A DNA stretch of 64,000 nucleotides from Rikenella microfusus (GTDB lineage Bacteria > Bacteroidota > Bacteroidia > Bacteroidales > VadinHA17): NCBI GenBank assembly GCA_020722575.1, contig DYKN01000007.1:44671-108670 (forward strand), in the 5' to 3' direction. This document shows, one piece after another, positions 7,880 to 17,114 of the stretch. Under the pieces are notes generated by a model, which saw only the letters and a program-made list of their open reading frames with translations, had not been told where the DNA came from and ran no database searches. Numbering within the stretch: the first letter of the stretch is position 1; each line of letters starts with the position of its first letter. Position numbers and translations under genes: made by a program.

Positions 7880-9565
7880 TTACCTTGTAGCGAGTTCAAA
7901 TATCGGTTCACCAGTTGCAGCACCGGGCACCGGAATACCGCACATGACCGAGAGTGTCGGTGCAATATCAGTCAAATTAACCTTTCTGGTTACTGTAGCC
8001 CTGTTTACAGTCCATCCATACCATATCAATGGTACATGAGTATCATAATCGTAGGGAGAATTATGTCCTGTTACACTATTGTCGTTCCTCTCAACCCATC
8101 CAGGATTAAGGATAATAAAAACATCGCCCGAGCGTTGTGGCACGTAACTGTTAAGTACTTTTTGCATTAATCCGTCGCCCGGAAAACGACCCGACTCCAT
8201 CATTGTCATGGGAAAAGCCGAAGCAACGCCTGAATGCTGCACTATAAAGCGTGAAACTCTCTTCTGGATCTCATCAAGCGATAACCTTGCATCCTCAATA
8301 AGTGTTCTATTTAAGAATATCTGATTCTGAAAATATCCTTTAATCCAGGCACCCTCACCATAAAGAGCATTCAGATACATCCTGAGCAATTGTAAGGCCT
8401 GGTTCTGTCTGAAATAGCCCCCGGGAATACGGTATTGCTCGAGCAGTGATGGAATCTCGGAAATCCCATGCGATGCGGTAAAGAAAACCAGAATATTTCT
8501 TTTCCCAATTGTCTCGTTCAGGAAATCGAGCAATGCCGCAATATCGGCATCAAGCCTGAAAATAGCATCTGCCATCTCAACCGATGAAGGCCCGAAACGA
8601 TGACCAATATAATCAGTTGCTGAAAAACAAACCGATAGATAATCAGTAGTATCGTCCTGCCCAAGTTTTTCCTCCTTAACAAGCCTTATGACAAAATCCT
8701 TTGTAAAAGTGTTTCCGAAAGGCGTTTCCGACAACATAGAATAGCTGTCATTGTTTCCTTGAAAACTTTTTTCCCGGATTTTTTTCAGGTCATACGGGAA
8801 CCAGTTCTTACCATCAAATCCCATTTCGAAAGTATTTGAATCAGGCAGGCATCCTGAATAAGCTTCTGTTTCTTTAAACAGAGACCAGATACCATTAAGA
8901 TATGAATCGGACAGTTTCATTGAATTTAAATCATTCACCCATACAGGTAACTGATCCATATACCAGGTACTTGACATCCAGGTGCCGGATTTATTGTCGA
9001 ACCAAAAAACACCATCAGGTGAGTGACCCGCAGATAATATCGCAGAACTTTCCCTGAGACCTGCAGAAAAAATTTTTGCTTTTCCTTTTGTTGCAAGCTT
9101 CAGCTCATCGGCAAAAGTTGATGAATGAAGCTGTGAAGGAGAATGCAGCCCCTGTTCATAGCTTCCGCCTACCGGCCTGACCTCAGCATCATAAGTACAG
9201 TAAATGGTCTCATCTTTTAAAGGAACATACCAGTAATCGGAAGTTATTCCATGAAAAGCAGGCTCTGTGCCGGTTGAAATAGTGGCATGACCCGGGGCCG
9301 ACTGGGTATGAAGATAATTGAAATTTGCACTCTTGAATGAAGTTCCCTCATTAATAAGACGCCTGATGCCATTCTCCAGAAACCTGTTACGATATTTCTC
9401 AATCTGATCATACCTCAACTGTTCCACAATAATAGCCACTACAAGTCTGGGCTTTTCGGGCGGTATATAGGCAACCTGCGCAATGGATAAAGCTGATGAA
9501 AAAAGATATGAAATCGCAATAATCAAGAAATACCAAATATTTTTTTTATGTAAAGATGGCATCAT
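7880..9565 (-). CDS. Exported alkaline phosphatase-superfamily protein with atypical active site
   Basis: A 561-residue exported protein (hydrophobic segment 10-30) related to the PafA/nucleotide pyrophosphatase branch of the alkaline phosphatase superfamily. The nucleophile context APGHATISTG (T95), TDYIGH (D318, H322) and DTHVP (H510) are present. Other expected residues differ. The N-terminal metal Asp of V-D-Q-x-R-Y-D is E48. The Asp of T-A-D-H-G is S365, next to a retained H366. The K-x-R pair that contacts the substrate phosphate in PafA aligns with R171 and S173. One metal site may therefore be altered or lost. The substrate is unknown. It lies 67 bases downstream of the M14 peptidase gene. 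Confidence 0.85.
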   Translation of the reverse strand: MMPSLHKKNIWYFLIIAISYLFSSALSIAQVAYIPPEKPRLVVAIIVEQLRYDQIEKYRNRFLENGIRRLINEGTSFKSANFNYLHTQSAPGHATISTGTEPAFHGITSDYWYVPLKDETIYCTYDAEVRPVGGSYEQGLHSPSQLHSSTFADELKLATKGKAKIFSAGLRESSAILSAGHSPDGVFWFDNKSGTWMSSTWYMDQLPVWVNDLNSMKLSDSYLNGIWSLFKETEAYSGCLPDSNTFEMGFDGKNWFPYDLKKIREKSFQGNNDSYSMLSETPFGNTFTKDFVIRLVKEEKLGQDDTTDYLSVCFSATDYIGHRFGPSSVEMADAIFRLDADIAALLDFLNETIGKRNILVFFTASHGISEIPSLLEQYRIPGGYFRQNQALQLLRMYLNALYGEGAWIKGYFQNQIFLNRTLIEDARLSLDEIQKRVSRFIVQHSGVASAFPMTMMESGRFPGDGLMQKVLNSYVPQRSGDVFIILNPGWVERNDNSVTGHNSPYDYDTHVPLIWYGWTVNRATVTRKVNLTDIAPTLSVMCGIPVPGAATGEPIFELATR

Positions 9566-9632
9566 AAATAACTATTTTATCACAGTTAAATCAAAGCTGC
9601 AAAAATAGTTTTTTTATTGATGGAAAAGCCTT

Positions 9633-11330
9633 CTAATAATTATGTGATATTACAACCAGTCTGCCATTAAGCGTTTTGTCTGTTGTAACAGAATGGAAAA
9701 CAATTGTATATATTCCTGCACCAAGGTTTGTGACGTTAATAATTACAGGACTAGATGTAGTGATGTAATCAGCTATCTTCGCGCCGTTATTACTTATTAT
9801 TGTAATTCTCACAGGTCCGTTAAAAGATTCTGGAAGTATACATTTAACTCTCTCACGTGCCGGATTAGGAAAAATCACAGGTTCCTCAGGCTTACTGGTG
9901 TCAACTGCAGTATTCGATGGTCTCATCTGAATTGCCAGTGTAGTTTTCTGACCATTTACCACCTCTATGCCCGAAATGATTGTATCTCTGTATCCGTCTG
10001 CTGAAAAAGTCAGGTTCCATACTCCCTGAAAGAGGAATCTGGTAAACCGACCTGTAAGTGAATCGCAATAGACATGTGAACTGTCCCTGTCGTGACCTGA
10101 TATATATACTTTAGCCGGCACCGGCAAACCACTATAAAAATCTGTAACTTTCCCGTGAATTCCGTAAAGAGCATTTTCGAGATATCCGAGAAGTGATTGC
10201 CTGTTATATAGCCACAACAGTTCTAGCTGAGCAGCAGGAGTCAGTTTAATATCATCCAGTTCAATTGTTACTTCCCTTCCCTGAAGTTCCCATGTAATAA
10301 AATCCTGTCTTCCTCCGTAAATTATGTACCATTCGGCTCCACGTGTAACTCCATTATCCATAAAATTCATATAAGCAGGTCCTGAATAGAAATGAACAGT
10401 ATCGGCATATTTTCTGCTTATATAATAAAACCAATCGTGGTCAGCATGATATTTATCAAACCAACGGTCCCAGGGGAAATTAACCACTTCCTCTCCAGAA
10501 TGAAAATTTGCCGAAAGAACAAACTTTCTTTTTCTCATAAAGGCAATCATGTCAGTAGTCTCTTTCTGCTGTATGACAGAAGGATTCATAGGATCGGGAA
10601 AGTTTCGGTTAAGATCGTACCCGTTGGCATTTGTTCTGGTAGGCGACGAAATAATATCACCGCTATTGTATGTACCATCGGGATTGGCAAGGGGATTTAT
10701 CCATATCTCAAGATTATCCACAAGAGCATTAATTAGGGTATTTGATCCGTAATTTTTCAACAAAAAATCTGCAAACCGCATCATAAGAACAAAACCTGCA
10801 AGTTCATCACCATGCATAGTTGATGAATAAAATACCTCCGGTTCATCCTCGTCGCCGTGAACATTATCGGATATCTTCAATACAAGAACCAGACGACCGT
10901 TCACACTGGTACCTATTGTATCGAGAAGACAGAGTTGAGGATAATCGGCAGCAAATTGATGCATTATCGAATCATACTGAGTATAAGTGGGATATGTATC
11001 CCATTCCATTGCTTCCTTTACCGATGATGCGTGTGTTATACCTTTGGCTGGTTCTCTTTTTAAAATTTCATAATCAAATTTATTTGATAAAAACCACTCA
11101 AGGCTTGTTTGTGAGAGTGTTATATATACTTTTTTATTCTTGACCGAAGTGATTGAAACATTTCTTGTAATACTATCAATTGCAGTACGTCCGGGATATG
11201 GTATTACCACATCTGCCTCGCCGTGTTTTCTGATTTCCTCTCTGAGTTCCTTATCCTTAACGTTTTGCGAAAAACATTCGGTTGCCTGCAAAATTATTAT
11301 TAACAGCAATATTGCATAATGCCGTCCCAT
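9633..11330 (-). CDS. Secreted M14 zinc carboxypeptidase with T9SS type A sorting domain
   Basis: A 565-residue protein with a signal peptide (residues 1-22). The M14 catalytic domain spans about residues 112-375: zinc ligands H173 and E176 in TMHGDE, H277 in NFHSGE, Arg residues in GYDLNRNFP, and the general-base Glu at E357 (VTIELDD). A carboxypeptidase regulatory-like beta domain follows (about 388-470, beginning GIHGKVTDFYSGLPVPA). The last 80 residues (PVIFPNPARERV ... GAGIYTIVF ...) are a Por-type C-terminal sorting domain, so export through the type IX system and surface attachment are expected. It removes C-terminal residues from peptides outside the cell. It starts 7 bases before the ychF stop. 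Confidence 0.92.
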   Translation of the reverse strand: MGRHYAILLLIIILQATECFSQNVKDKELREEIRKHGEADVVIPYPGRTAIDSITRNVSITSVKNKKVYITLSQTSLEWFLSNKFDYEILKREPAKGITHASSVKEAMEWDTYPTYTQYDSIMHQFAADYPQLCLLDTIGTSVNGRLVLVLKISDNVHGDEDEPEVFYSSTMHGDELAGFVLMMRFADFLLKNYGSNTLINALVDNLEIWINPLANPDGTYNSGDIISSPTRTNANGYDLNRNFPDPMNPSVIQQKETTDMIAFMRKRKFVLSANFHSGEEVVNFPWDRWFDKYHADHDWFYYISRKYADTVHFYSGPAYMNFMDNGVTRGAEWYIIYGGRQDFITWELQGREVTIELDDIKLTPAAQLELLWLYNRQSLLGYLENALYGIHGKVTDFYSGLPVPAKVYISGHDRDSSHVYCDSLTGRFTRFLFQGVWNLTFSADGYRDTIISGIEVVNGQKTTLAIQMRPSNTAVDTSKPEEPVIFPNPARERVKCILPESFNGPVRITIISNNGAKIADYITTSSPVIINVTNLGAGIYTIVFHSVTTDKTLNGRLVVISHNY

Positions 11331-11336
11331 ATAATA

Positions 11337-12434
11337 TTAAACGTTAAAACGGATGTGAAGTATATCTCCGTCTTCAACAATATAATCCTTTCCTTCGATA
11401 TGAAGTTTACCGGCATGTTTGCAGGCATTTTCCGAGCCGAGTGTGATAAAATCATTATATTTAATTACTTCTGCTCGAATAAATCCTCTTTCAAGGTCAC
11501 TGTGAATAACACCGGCTGCCTGTTTTACATTCATTCCTTTTTTGATTGTCCATGCCCTTATCTCTTTTGGTCCTACAGTAAAAAATGTATGAAGATTCAG
11601 CATTTTGTATGCTGCCCTGACGAGCTTATTCACTCCCGGTTCCTCAAGGCCGGCATCTTTAAGAAATTCAAGTCTGTCCTGTTCATTTGAGAGTTCGGCA
11701 ATTTCTGCCTCGAGCTTTCCGGCTATAATAAGTACTTCCGAATTACTTCCTTCAAGATATTCTTTCACCCTATCCACATGACGGTTCCCTGTATGAACCG
11801 AGCGTTCATCAACATTACATACATACATAACCGGTTTAATGGAAAGAAGAAACAGATCATCGAGATATTTTCTATCAGAAGCGCTTAAATCAAGTGATCT
11901 GGCATTTCTGAGGTTTTCAAGATGTTCCTTAAGCCGTGTTAATACATCAATTCCGTACTGTGCATCCTTATCGCCCGATTTTGTTGTTTTTCTGAGTCGT
12001 TCAATTTTCTTTTCAACCGATTCCAGATCCTTAATCTGAAGTTCAAGGTCAACGGTTTCAATATCCCTCACAGGATCAACAGACCCGTCAATATGAGGAA
12101 GTGATTCATCATCGAAGCATCTCAGGACATGTATTAAGGCATCAGTATTTCTAATGTCCGCCAGGAAACGGTTTCCCACACCCTCTCCCCTGCTTGCTCC
12201 TTTTGTCAGACCCGGAATATCAACAATAACTACAGAAGTAGGCACAATCTTTTCCGTGACCTGATATTTAGCAAGCTCATAAAGCCTGGCATCGGGCACC
12301 TGAATGATACCAATATTCGATTTTGTGGCACTGAATGCCAGAGAACTCGTCTCCGCTCCTGCCCCCGATAAACAATTAAAAATCGTTGATTTACCTGAAT
12401 TGGCTATACCGATAATTCCGCATTGTAATGACAT
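11337..12434 (-). CDS. ychF: Redox-regulated ATPase YchF (Obg family)
   Basis: A 365-residue Obg-family P-loop NTPase that binds ribosomes and prefers ATP. G1 is GIANSGKST (residues 9-17), G3 is DIPGLTKGASRGEGVGN, and G4 is NVDE in place of NKxD, the change linked to ATP specificity in YchF. A coiled-coil insert lies at about 130-200, and the C-terminal TGS domain ends VEDGDILHIRFNV. The length matches bacterial YchF. The gene has its own promoter at 12455-12488. Confidence 0.95.
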   Translation of the reverse strand: MSLQCGIIGIANSGKSTIFNCLSGAGAETSSLAFSATKSNIGIIQVPDARLYELAKYQVTEKIVPTSVVIVDIPGLTKGASRGEGVGNRFLADIRNTDALIHVLRCFDDESLPHIDGSVDPVRDIETVDLELQIKDLESVEKKIERLRKTTKSGDKDAQYGIDVLTRLKEHLENLRNARSLDLSASDRKYLDDLFLLSIKPVMYVCNVDERSVHTGNRHVDRVKEYLEGSNSEVLIIAGKLEAEIAELSNEQDRLEFLKDAGLEEPGVNKLVRAAYKMLNLHTFFTVGPKEIRAWTIKKGMNVKQAAGVIHSDLERGFIRAEVIKYNDFITLGSENACKHAGKLHIEGKDYIVEDGDILHIRFNV

Positions 12435-12454
12435 ACAACAAATTTATCAGAATG

Positions 12455-12488
12455 CAAAGGTACAATTAATTAAAATGAAATGTTCAAT
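12455..12488 (-). promoter_or_regulatory. Promoter of ychF
   Basis: TACCTTTG (12462-12455, minus strand) is a perfect -7 box; TTG (12487-12485) lies 22 bases upstream. It is about 20 bases before the ychF ATG at 12434. Confidence 0.55.
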
Positions 12489-12702
12489 CATAACACCAGA
12501 GAAGTTATCAGGTGATCTATTGAACAACCAAATTCAACAACCAGTCCATGGGGAATACTTAATTTTCCAGTTCAGAGAGACGGACATTGACAATTAAAGA
12601 AATATTAGCATTATTCAATAGATCAATTTTGCTATTTTTCTGAAATTTTTTATTTTAAACTTTTATAATTGAAAGCTATCAAATATATAAATATTATTAC
12701 AG

Positions 12703-13248
12703 GTGACTGCCGATCAAACTGATTCTGATATAGTTACTCTTCTTAAAACTGACAGAGAGAGGGGATTCAGGCTTATTGTAGAACGTTACAGTCGCAGGCT
12801 TTACTGGCATGTAAGGAGGCTTGTCATACTGCATGAAGATGCTGACGATGCACTGCAGAACACTTTTATGAATGCCTGGAAAAATCTTGATAGATTCAGA
12901 TTTGAAAGTTCGTTATATACATGGCTCTATTCAATTGCCACAAATGAAGCTCTGGCAATATTGAACAGGAAAGCCAGGAACGGCATGGCATCTCTTGACG
13001 ACCTTAATAGCTTTTTTTCATCATCAATCGAAGGCAGTACATGGTTCGACGGTGACGAAGCCGGGAGAAAATTACAGAATGCTATTCTTAAACTGCCTGA
13101 AAAACAGAGAGTAGTTTTTAATCTTAGATATTATGAAGATATGTCGTACGAAGAAATGAGCAAGGTGCTCAATACCTCTGTAGGTGCATTAAAGGCATCA
13201 TATCACCATGCTGTAAAAAAAATTGAAGAATACCTGCAAACTTTTTAA
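12703..13248 (+). CDS. ECF-type RNA polymerase sigma factor
   Basis: A 181-residue group 4 sigma-70 factor. Region 2 covers about residues 20-90 (RLYWHVRRLV ... DADDALQNTFMNAWKNLDRFR), which binds core polymerase and the -10 element. Region 4 covers about 125-178 (LPEKQRVVFNLRYYEDMSYEEMSKVLNTSVGALKASYHHAVKKIEEYL), with the helix-turn-helix for the -35 element. The start is a GTG at 12703; no ATG lies upstream in frame. It is followed after 29 bases by a single-span membrane protein and then a Spy-like protein, which suggests one regulatory unit responding to envelope conditions. Confidence 0.93.
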   Translation: MTADQTDSDIVTLLKTDRERGFRLIVERYSRRLYWHVRRLVILHEDADDALQNTFMNAWKNLDRFRFESSLYTWLYSIATNEALAILNRKARNGMASLDDLNSFFSSSIEGSTWFDGDEAGRKLQNAILKLPEKQRVVFNLRYYEDMSYEEMSKVLNTSVGALKASYHHAVKKIEEYLQTF

Positions 13249-13277
13249 ACTTCAGATTAATAAAGTTATCTAATAGA

Positions 13278-13703
13278 ATGATGATGAAAATTGATGACAT
13301 AGAAAAAAAGAATCCTTTCAAGGTACCTGACAATTACTTTGAAAATCTTAATGAACGGATTCTGGGTAATATCCTGTCTGAAACAAACAGGAAGAGAAAA
13401 GTCGTTAACGTAATAAATCTAAAGCCTTTTCTCGCCATTGCAGCATCTGTTGTTTTAATTGTTGTCATAGGACTTTCAGTGCTGTTTAACAACACTGGAC
13501 CAAAGCAGGAGGTCATGTTAACAAAACAGAAAACTGATTATATTAATGAGCTTGCCCTTGAAAACATTGATATTTCATACCTTGAAGATGAAGTATCAGG
13601 TTTATGGAGTGAACCAATCTTTGGTGATCTTGAAATCGAAGATATTATACATTACCTTGAAAATGAAAATATAAGCATTTCTGAGATTTACGAATTTTAC
13701 TAA
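13278..13703 (+). CDS. Single-span membrane protein, possible anti-sigma partner
   Basis: A 141-residue protein with an N-terminal cytoplasmic part of about 52 residues (KNPFKVPDNYFENLNERIL), one hydrophobic span (about 53-72), and an acidic periplasmic tail of about 70 residues (DISYLEDEVSGLWSEPIFGDLEIEDIIHYLENENISISEIYEF). The PF-VP-NYF start recurs in Bacteroidota proteins encoded beside ECF sigma factors. No zinc-binding anti-sigma HxxxCxxC motif is present, so the anti-sigma role is inferred from position and topology only. Confidence 0.72.
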   Translation: MMMKIDDIEKKNPFKVPDNYFENLNERILGNILSETNRKRKVVNVINLKPFLAIAASVVLIVVIGLSVLFNNTGPKQEVMLTKQKTDYINELALENIDISYLEDEVSGLWSEPIFGDLEIEDIIHYLENENISISEIYEFY

Positions 13704-13723
13704 AATATATAAAATACCGGTGT

Positions 13724-14197
13724 ATGAAAAAGGGAATTTTCTTATTAATTCTGTTTCAGATAGTTGCCATGGGAGGATTAATAGCCCAGGTAACACCTGC
13801 CGAAAGACTTGTTGCATACAAGGTTGCATTTTTGACACGCAGGTTAAATCTTACAGTTGAAGAGTCACAGAGATTCTGGCCTGTTTATAATGAGCTACAG
13901 GACCAGAAAAACGCAATTCAGCGGGAGCGTGCTTCTATCTTCATAAAGATTGCCGAAAATAAGATGAATATGTCGGAAAAAGATATTATCGAGGCCGGCG
14001 ATCGACTAATCTCACTCGATATACAGGAGGCAAATCTTTCAGCAGAATATCATAAAAGGTTCAAGGAAATTTTACCACCTGTAAAGGTTATACGGCTTTA
14101 TCAAGCTGAAAATCAATACAGGAATTTGCTTTTGAATGAGCTGCGTAACGCACCTGGAGGATTACGGGAAGAAATCAAGCAAAGAAGGGACAGGTAA
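13724..14197 (+). CDS. Periplasmic Spy/CpxP-like helical protein
   Basis: A 157-residue exported protein: signal peptide 1-22, then a nearly all-helical mature part with LTVEESQRFWPVYNELQDQKNAIQRERASI, a segment like the LTxxQ repeat region of Spy/CpxP proteins. Similar Bacteroidota proteins are annotated as sensors linked to ECF sigma factors. It is third in the unit with the sigma factor and the single-span protein, 20 bases after the latter. A chaperone or stress-sensing role in the periplasm is inferred. Confidence 0.75.
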   Translation: MKKGIFLLILFQIVAMGGLIAQVTPAERLVAYKVAFLTRRLNLTVEESQRFWPVYNELQDQKNAIQRERASIFIKIAENKMNMSEKDIIEAGDRLISLDIQEANLSAEYHKRFKEILPPVKVIRLYQAENQYRNLLLNELRNAPGGLREEIKQRRDR

Positions 14198-14220
14198 AAG
14201 TCATAAAAATAATTAACCTG

Positions 14221-15585
14221 TTATTCATTGATGAATTCGCAGAGTTTTTCAAGTTTGATTCTGGTCTGAGTTCCTGTATTCATATTTTTTACGGTCACTT
14301 CTCCAAAATTAATCTCATCATCTCCTGCAACTATAACAAAAGGGATTTTCAGTGCAGATGCATAAGCAAATTGTTTCCCAACTTTAATAGCATCGGGATA
14401 AAGCTGGGCGCTTATGCCTTTTGTATGGAGCAACTTCAATATTTTAAGGGCATAGTGAAGAGTTTCGTTCCCAAAATTTATGACAAGTACTTTAGATGGG
14501 GCTGAGTTTGTTTCAGAAAAACCCTCCTGCCTGGAAACAATATCATATATTCTGTCGGCCCCAAATGAAATGCCTATTCCAGAAACATTTTCCAGCCCGA
14601 ATATTCCTGTAAGATTATCGTACCTGCCTCCTCCGCATATACTTCCAATTTCAAACTGAGATGCTTTTACTTCAATAATTATGCCTGTATAATAATCAAG
14701 CCCTCTGGCAAGAGAAAGGTCAAATTCCACTTCTGACTGTAGCGGATCAGTTTTAATATAGCCGAGAATTGTTTCAATTTCTTCAATTCCCTTTTGTCCG
14801 GTTTCTGAGTAGCCGAAAAGTTCCTTTAACCTGTTCACTTTCTCATATCCGGAGCCCTGCATTTCTATAATTTCCATAATCAAATCAACAGCCTCAGTCG
14901 GGATACCTTTTATTAGAAGTTCATCTCTTACAGCTTCAGTGCCAATTTTTTCAAGTTTGTCAATTGCCACTGTTATGTCGTTCAATCTTTCGGTACCGCC
15001 TGCAAGTTCAGCAATACCTGCGAGTATCTTACGGTTGTTGATACGTATTATTACGGGTATTTTCAGCCGTACAAAAACATCATCAATAATTTTGATCAGT
15101 TCAAATTCATTGAGCAATGAATTACTTCCAATTACATCAGCATCGCATTGAAAAAACTCACGGTATCGTCCTTTTTGGGGTTTATCAGCTCGCCATACAG
15201 GTTGAATTTGATAGCGTTTAAAGGGGAAAGTTATTTCATGGCGATGCTGAACGACATATCTTGCAAACGGCACTGTAAGATCATATCTGAGTCCCTTTTC
15301 GCATATCCTTGCTGACAATGTTGCGGAATCGGTATTATAAAGCTCAGATTCCGAAATTTCTGCAAGAAAATCACCTGAGTTAAGGATTCTGAACAGCAGT
15401 TTATCTCCCTCGTTACCATATTTCCCCAGCAATGTTGAAAGGTTTTCCATTGCAGGTGTCTCAATGGGCTGGTAGCCGTAAAGTCTAAAAACATCGCGTA
15501 TGGTGCTGAAGATATAATCTCTGATGATAACTTCTCCGGGTGAGAAATCACGTGTTCCTTTGGGTATTGATGGTTTCAGAGCCAT
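14221..15585 (-). CDS. hisS: Histidyl-tRNA synthetase
   Basis: A class II aminoacyl-tRNA synthetase of 454 residues that charges tRNA-His. Visible are motif 1 (KGTRDFSPGEVIIRDYIF and following), motif 2 (RPVWRADKPQKGRYREFFQCDADVIG in part), the histidine motifs LARGLDYYTG and GSICGGGRYDNL, and the C-terminal anticodon-binding domain from about residue 360. The ATG at 15585 (MALKPSIPKGTRDF) is preferred over an in-frame ATG at 15639, because the extra 18 residues are not family-like and the promoter box at 15612-15605 lies inside that extension. Confidence 0.95.
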   Translation of the reverse strand: MALKPSIPKGTRDFSPGEVIIRDYIFSTIRDVFRLYGYQPIETPAMENLSTLLGKYGNEGDKLLFRILNSGDFLAEISESELYNTDSATLSARICEKGLRYDLTVPFARYVVQHRHEITFPFKRYQIQPVWRADKPQKGRYREFFQCDADVIGSNSLLNEFELIKIIDDVFVRLKIPVIIRINNRKILAGIAELAGGTERLNDITVAIDKLEKIGTEAVRDELLIKGIPTEAVDLIMEIIEMQGSGYEKVNRLKELFGYSETGQKGIEEIETILGYIKTDPLQSEVEFDLSLARGLDYYTGIIIEVKASQFEIGSICGGGRYDNLTGIFGLENVSGIGISFGADRIYDIVSRQEGFSETNSAPSKVLVINFGNETLHYALKILKLLHTKGISAQLYPDAIKVGKQFAYASALKIPFVIVAGDDEINFGEVTVKNMNTGTQTRIKLEKLCEFINE

Positions 15586-15604
15586 ATGCCAGAGATATAG
15601 AGTG

Positions 15605-15612
15605 CAAAAGTA
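15605..15612 (-). promoter_or_regulatory. -7 promoter box of hisS
   Basis: TACTTTTG on the minus strand is a perfect TAnnTTTG box 19 bases upstream of the hisS ATG at 15585. No clear TTTG is found at -33. Its position decides the hisS start against the longer reading frame. Confidence 0.45.
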
Positions 15613-15668
15613 TACATATACTTTGAAAGTTAAAAACATTACGGTTTCATCAACAGTAATTATTTCTT

Positions 15669-16562
15669 TCAGTATACCTCAGGCACAAAGGTTTGTTCAG
15701 TTTTGGGTGGTCTTACGTATGCAACATCTTGTTTAAGCGGTGGAAGTTTGAAAGGTTTGGGTGTAAGGTCTTCATAAGGAACAAGAGAGAGAAGGTGGTG
15801 AATACAATTAAGTCTTGCGCGTCTTTTATCATCGCCTTCCACTACATACCAGGGGGATTGTTTTGTATCTGTGTAGGCAAACATTTTGTCTTTGGCCATT
15901 GAATATTCCACCCATTTATCGCGCGATTCAATATCCATCGGGCTTATTTTCCACCGTTTGGTGGGATCCTTAATTCTGTCCTGAAATCGCTTTTCCTGTT
16001 CGTGGTCACTAACCGAGAACCAATATTTGATCAGAATGATACCCGACCTGATAAGCATTTTTTCAAATTCGGGGCAGGATCTAAGAAATTCCTCATATTC
16101 CTCGTTTGTACAGAATCCCATTACTTTTTCCACTCCTGCTCTGTTATACCAGCTGCGGTCGAAAAGCACAATTTCGCCTGCTACCGGCAGATGTGCCACA
16201 TACCTTTGAAAGTACCATTGCGTTTTCTCTTTTTCTGTTGGTACACCAAGGGCAACAACACGACAAATACGGGGATTAAGGCAACCTGCTATGGTTTTTA
16301 TTACACCTCCCTTACCGGCTGCATCTCTCCCCTCGAATATTATCACTACTTTCAACTTTTTTGCTTTTACCCATTCCTGTAACTTGACAAGCTCTATCTC
16401 AAGTTTCTTGAGTTCTTTAAAATAGACCTTCTTCTTCATCCTCTTATGTTTTTCCATCTCCTCGTCGTGATAAAGCTCCTCCCTGTCAAAAATTTTTTCT
16501 TCCCCTTTCAGGTTTTTATCCTTTTTGTTTTCTTTTTCCCTGTTTTTAACTGCTGTTGCCAT
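15669..16562 (-). CDS. ppk2: Polyphosphate kinase 2 family protein
   Basis: A 297-residue PPK2 enzyme that transfers phosphate between polyphosphate and nucleotides. After a charged N-terminal extension of about 45 residues, the kinase core has the Walker A motif FEGRDAAGKGG (residues 76-86), the Walker B segment LFDRSWYNRAGVE, and the lid-region Arg residues in KRFQDRIKDPTKRWKIS. A single core domain of this size fits the class I/III group; whether it prefers ADP, AMP or GDP cannot be told. It stands alone, downstream of the convergent-spaced DUF4870 gene on the same strand. Confidence 0.93.
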   Translation of the reverse strand: MATAVKNREKENKKDKNLKGEEKIFDREELYHDEEMEKHKRMKKKVYFKELKKLEIELVKLQEWVKAKKLKVVIIFEGRDAAGKGGVIKTIAGCLNPRICRVVALGVPTEKEKTQWYFQRYVAHLPVAGEIVLFDRSWYNRAGVEKVMGFCTNEEYEEFLRSCPEFEKMLIRSGIILIKYWFSVSDHEQEKRFQDRIKDPTKRWKISPMDIESRDKWVEYSMAKDKMFAYTDTKQSPWYVVEGDDKRRARLNCIHHLLSLVPYEDLTPKPFKLPPLKQDVAYVRPPKTEQTFVPEVY

Positions 16563-16710
16563 TGTCCAGAATTTAAATAAGAAAGATATAAAAAATCTTC
16601 CATAAAAATAAAAAAACCATGAAAATAACTGAATTTCAATACTGAGAGGAAAGTATCTATTTATTCGGCAGTGGAAGAATCACTATTTAAAGACGATCCT
16701 GAGATTATCT

Positions 16711-17067
16711 TTATTGAAAAAACGGAATTGAAAGCGGATATCTGAATTCCTCACCTCTTGATGCTTTTATTGAGGCAATTGTAATACAGATTATTTTAAG
16801 CAACCACAGTGTAACTAGAAGAGGTATACCTACCAGAATAAAACAGAGAGGTATGATAAGAATTGTATAAAGCAACAGAGAGAGTTGAAAATTAAGAGCT
16901 GCTTTTCCGTTTTCGTTGACCCATGTTGATTCGTCGCGTCTGCTCAACCAGCAGATTAGAGGGCCAAGAATACCGCCAAAAGGGAAAATAAAACAGGCAA
17001 ATGCCGAGAGGTGGCAGAACATAGCCCATGTACGCTCATTTTCCGATAATACTCTGATTTCTTTCAT
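16711..17067 (-). CDS. DUF4870 domain membrane protein
   Basis: A 118-residue membrane protein with the DUF4870 pattern: NERTWAMFCHLSAFACF, then a GGILGPLICWLSRRDES turn, the WVNENGKAALNFQLSL segment and two further hydrophobic helices (total three to four spans). It resembles Tic20-like small membrane proteins. Function is unknown. It is 48 bases downstream of the exported protein gene at 17115-17966. Confidence 0.85.
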   Translation of the reverse strand: MKEIRVLSENERTWAMFCHLSAFACFIFPFGGILGPLICWLSRRDESTWVNENGKAALNFQLSLLLYTILIIPLCFILVGIPLLVTLWLLKIICITIASIKASRGEEFRYPLSIPFFQ

Positions 17068-17114
17068 GATTTTTTCTGTTTATCAAAAGACGACTAAACA
17101 CCGTTTATGTTGCA

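Noticed and set aside
15586..15639. Longer hisS start 18 codons upstream
   Set aside because: The extra residues are not family-like and contain the -7 promoter box; the ATG at 15585 gives the standard start.
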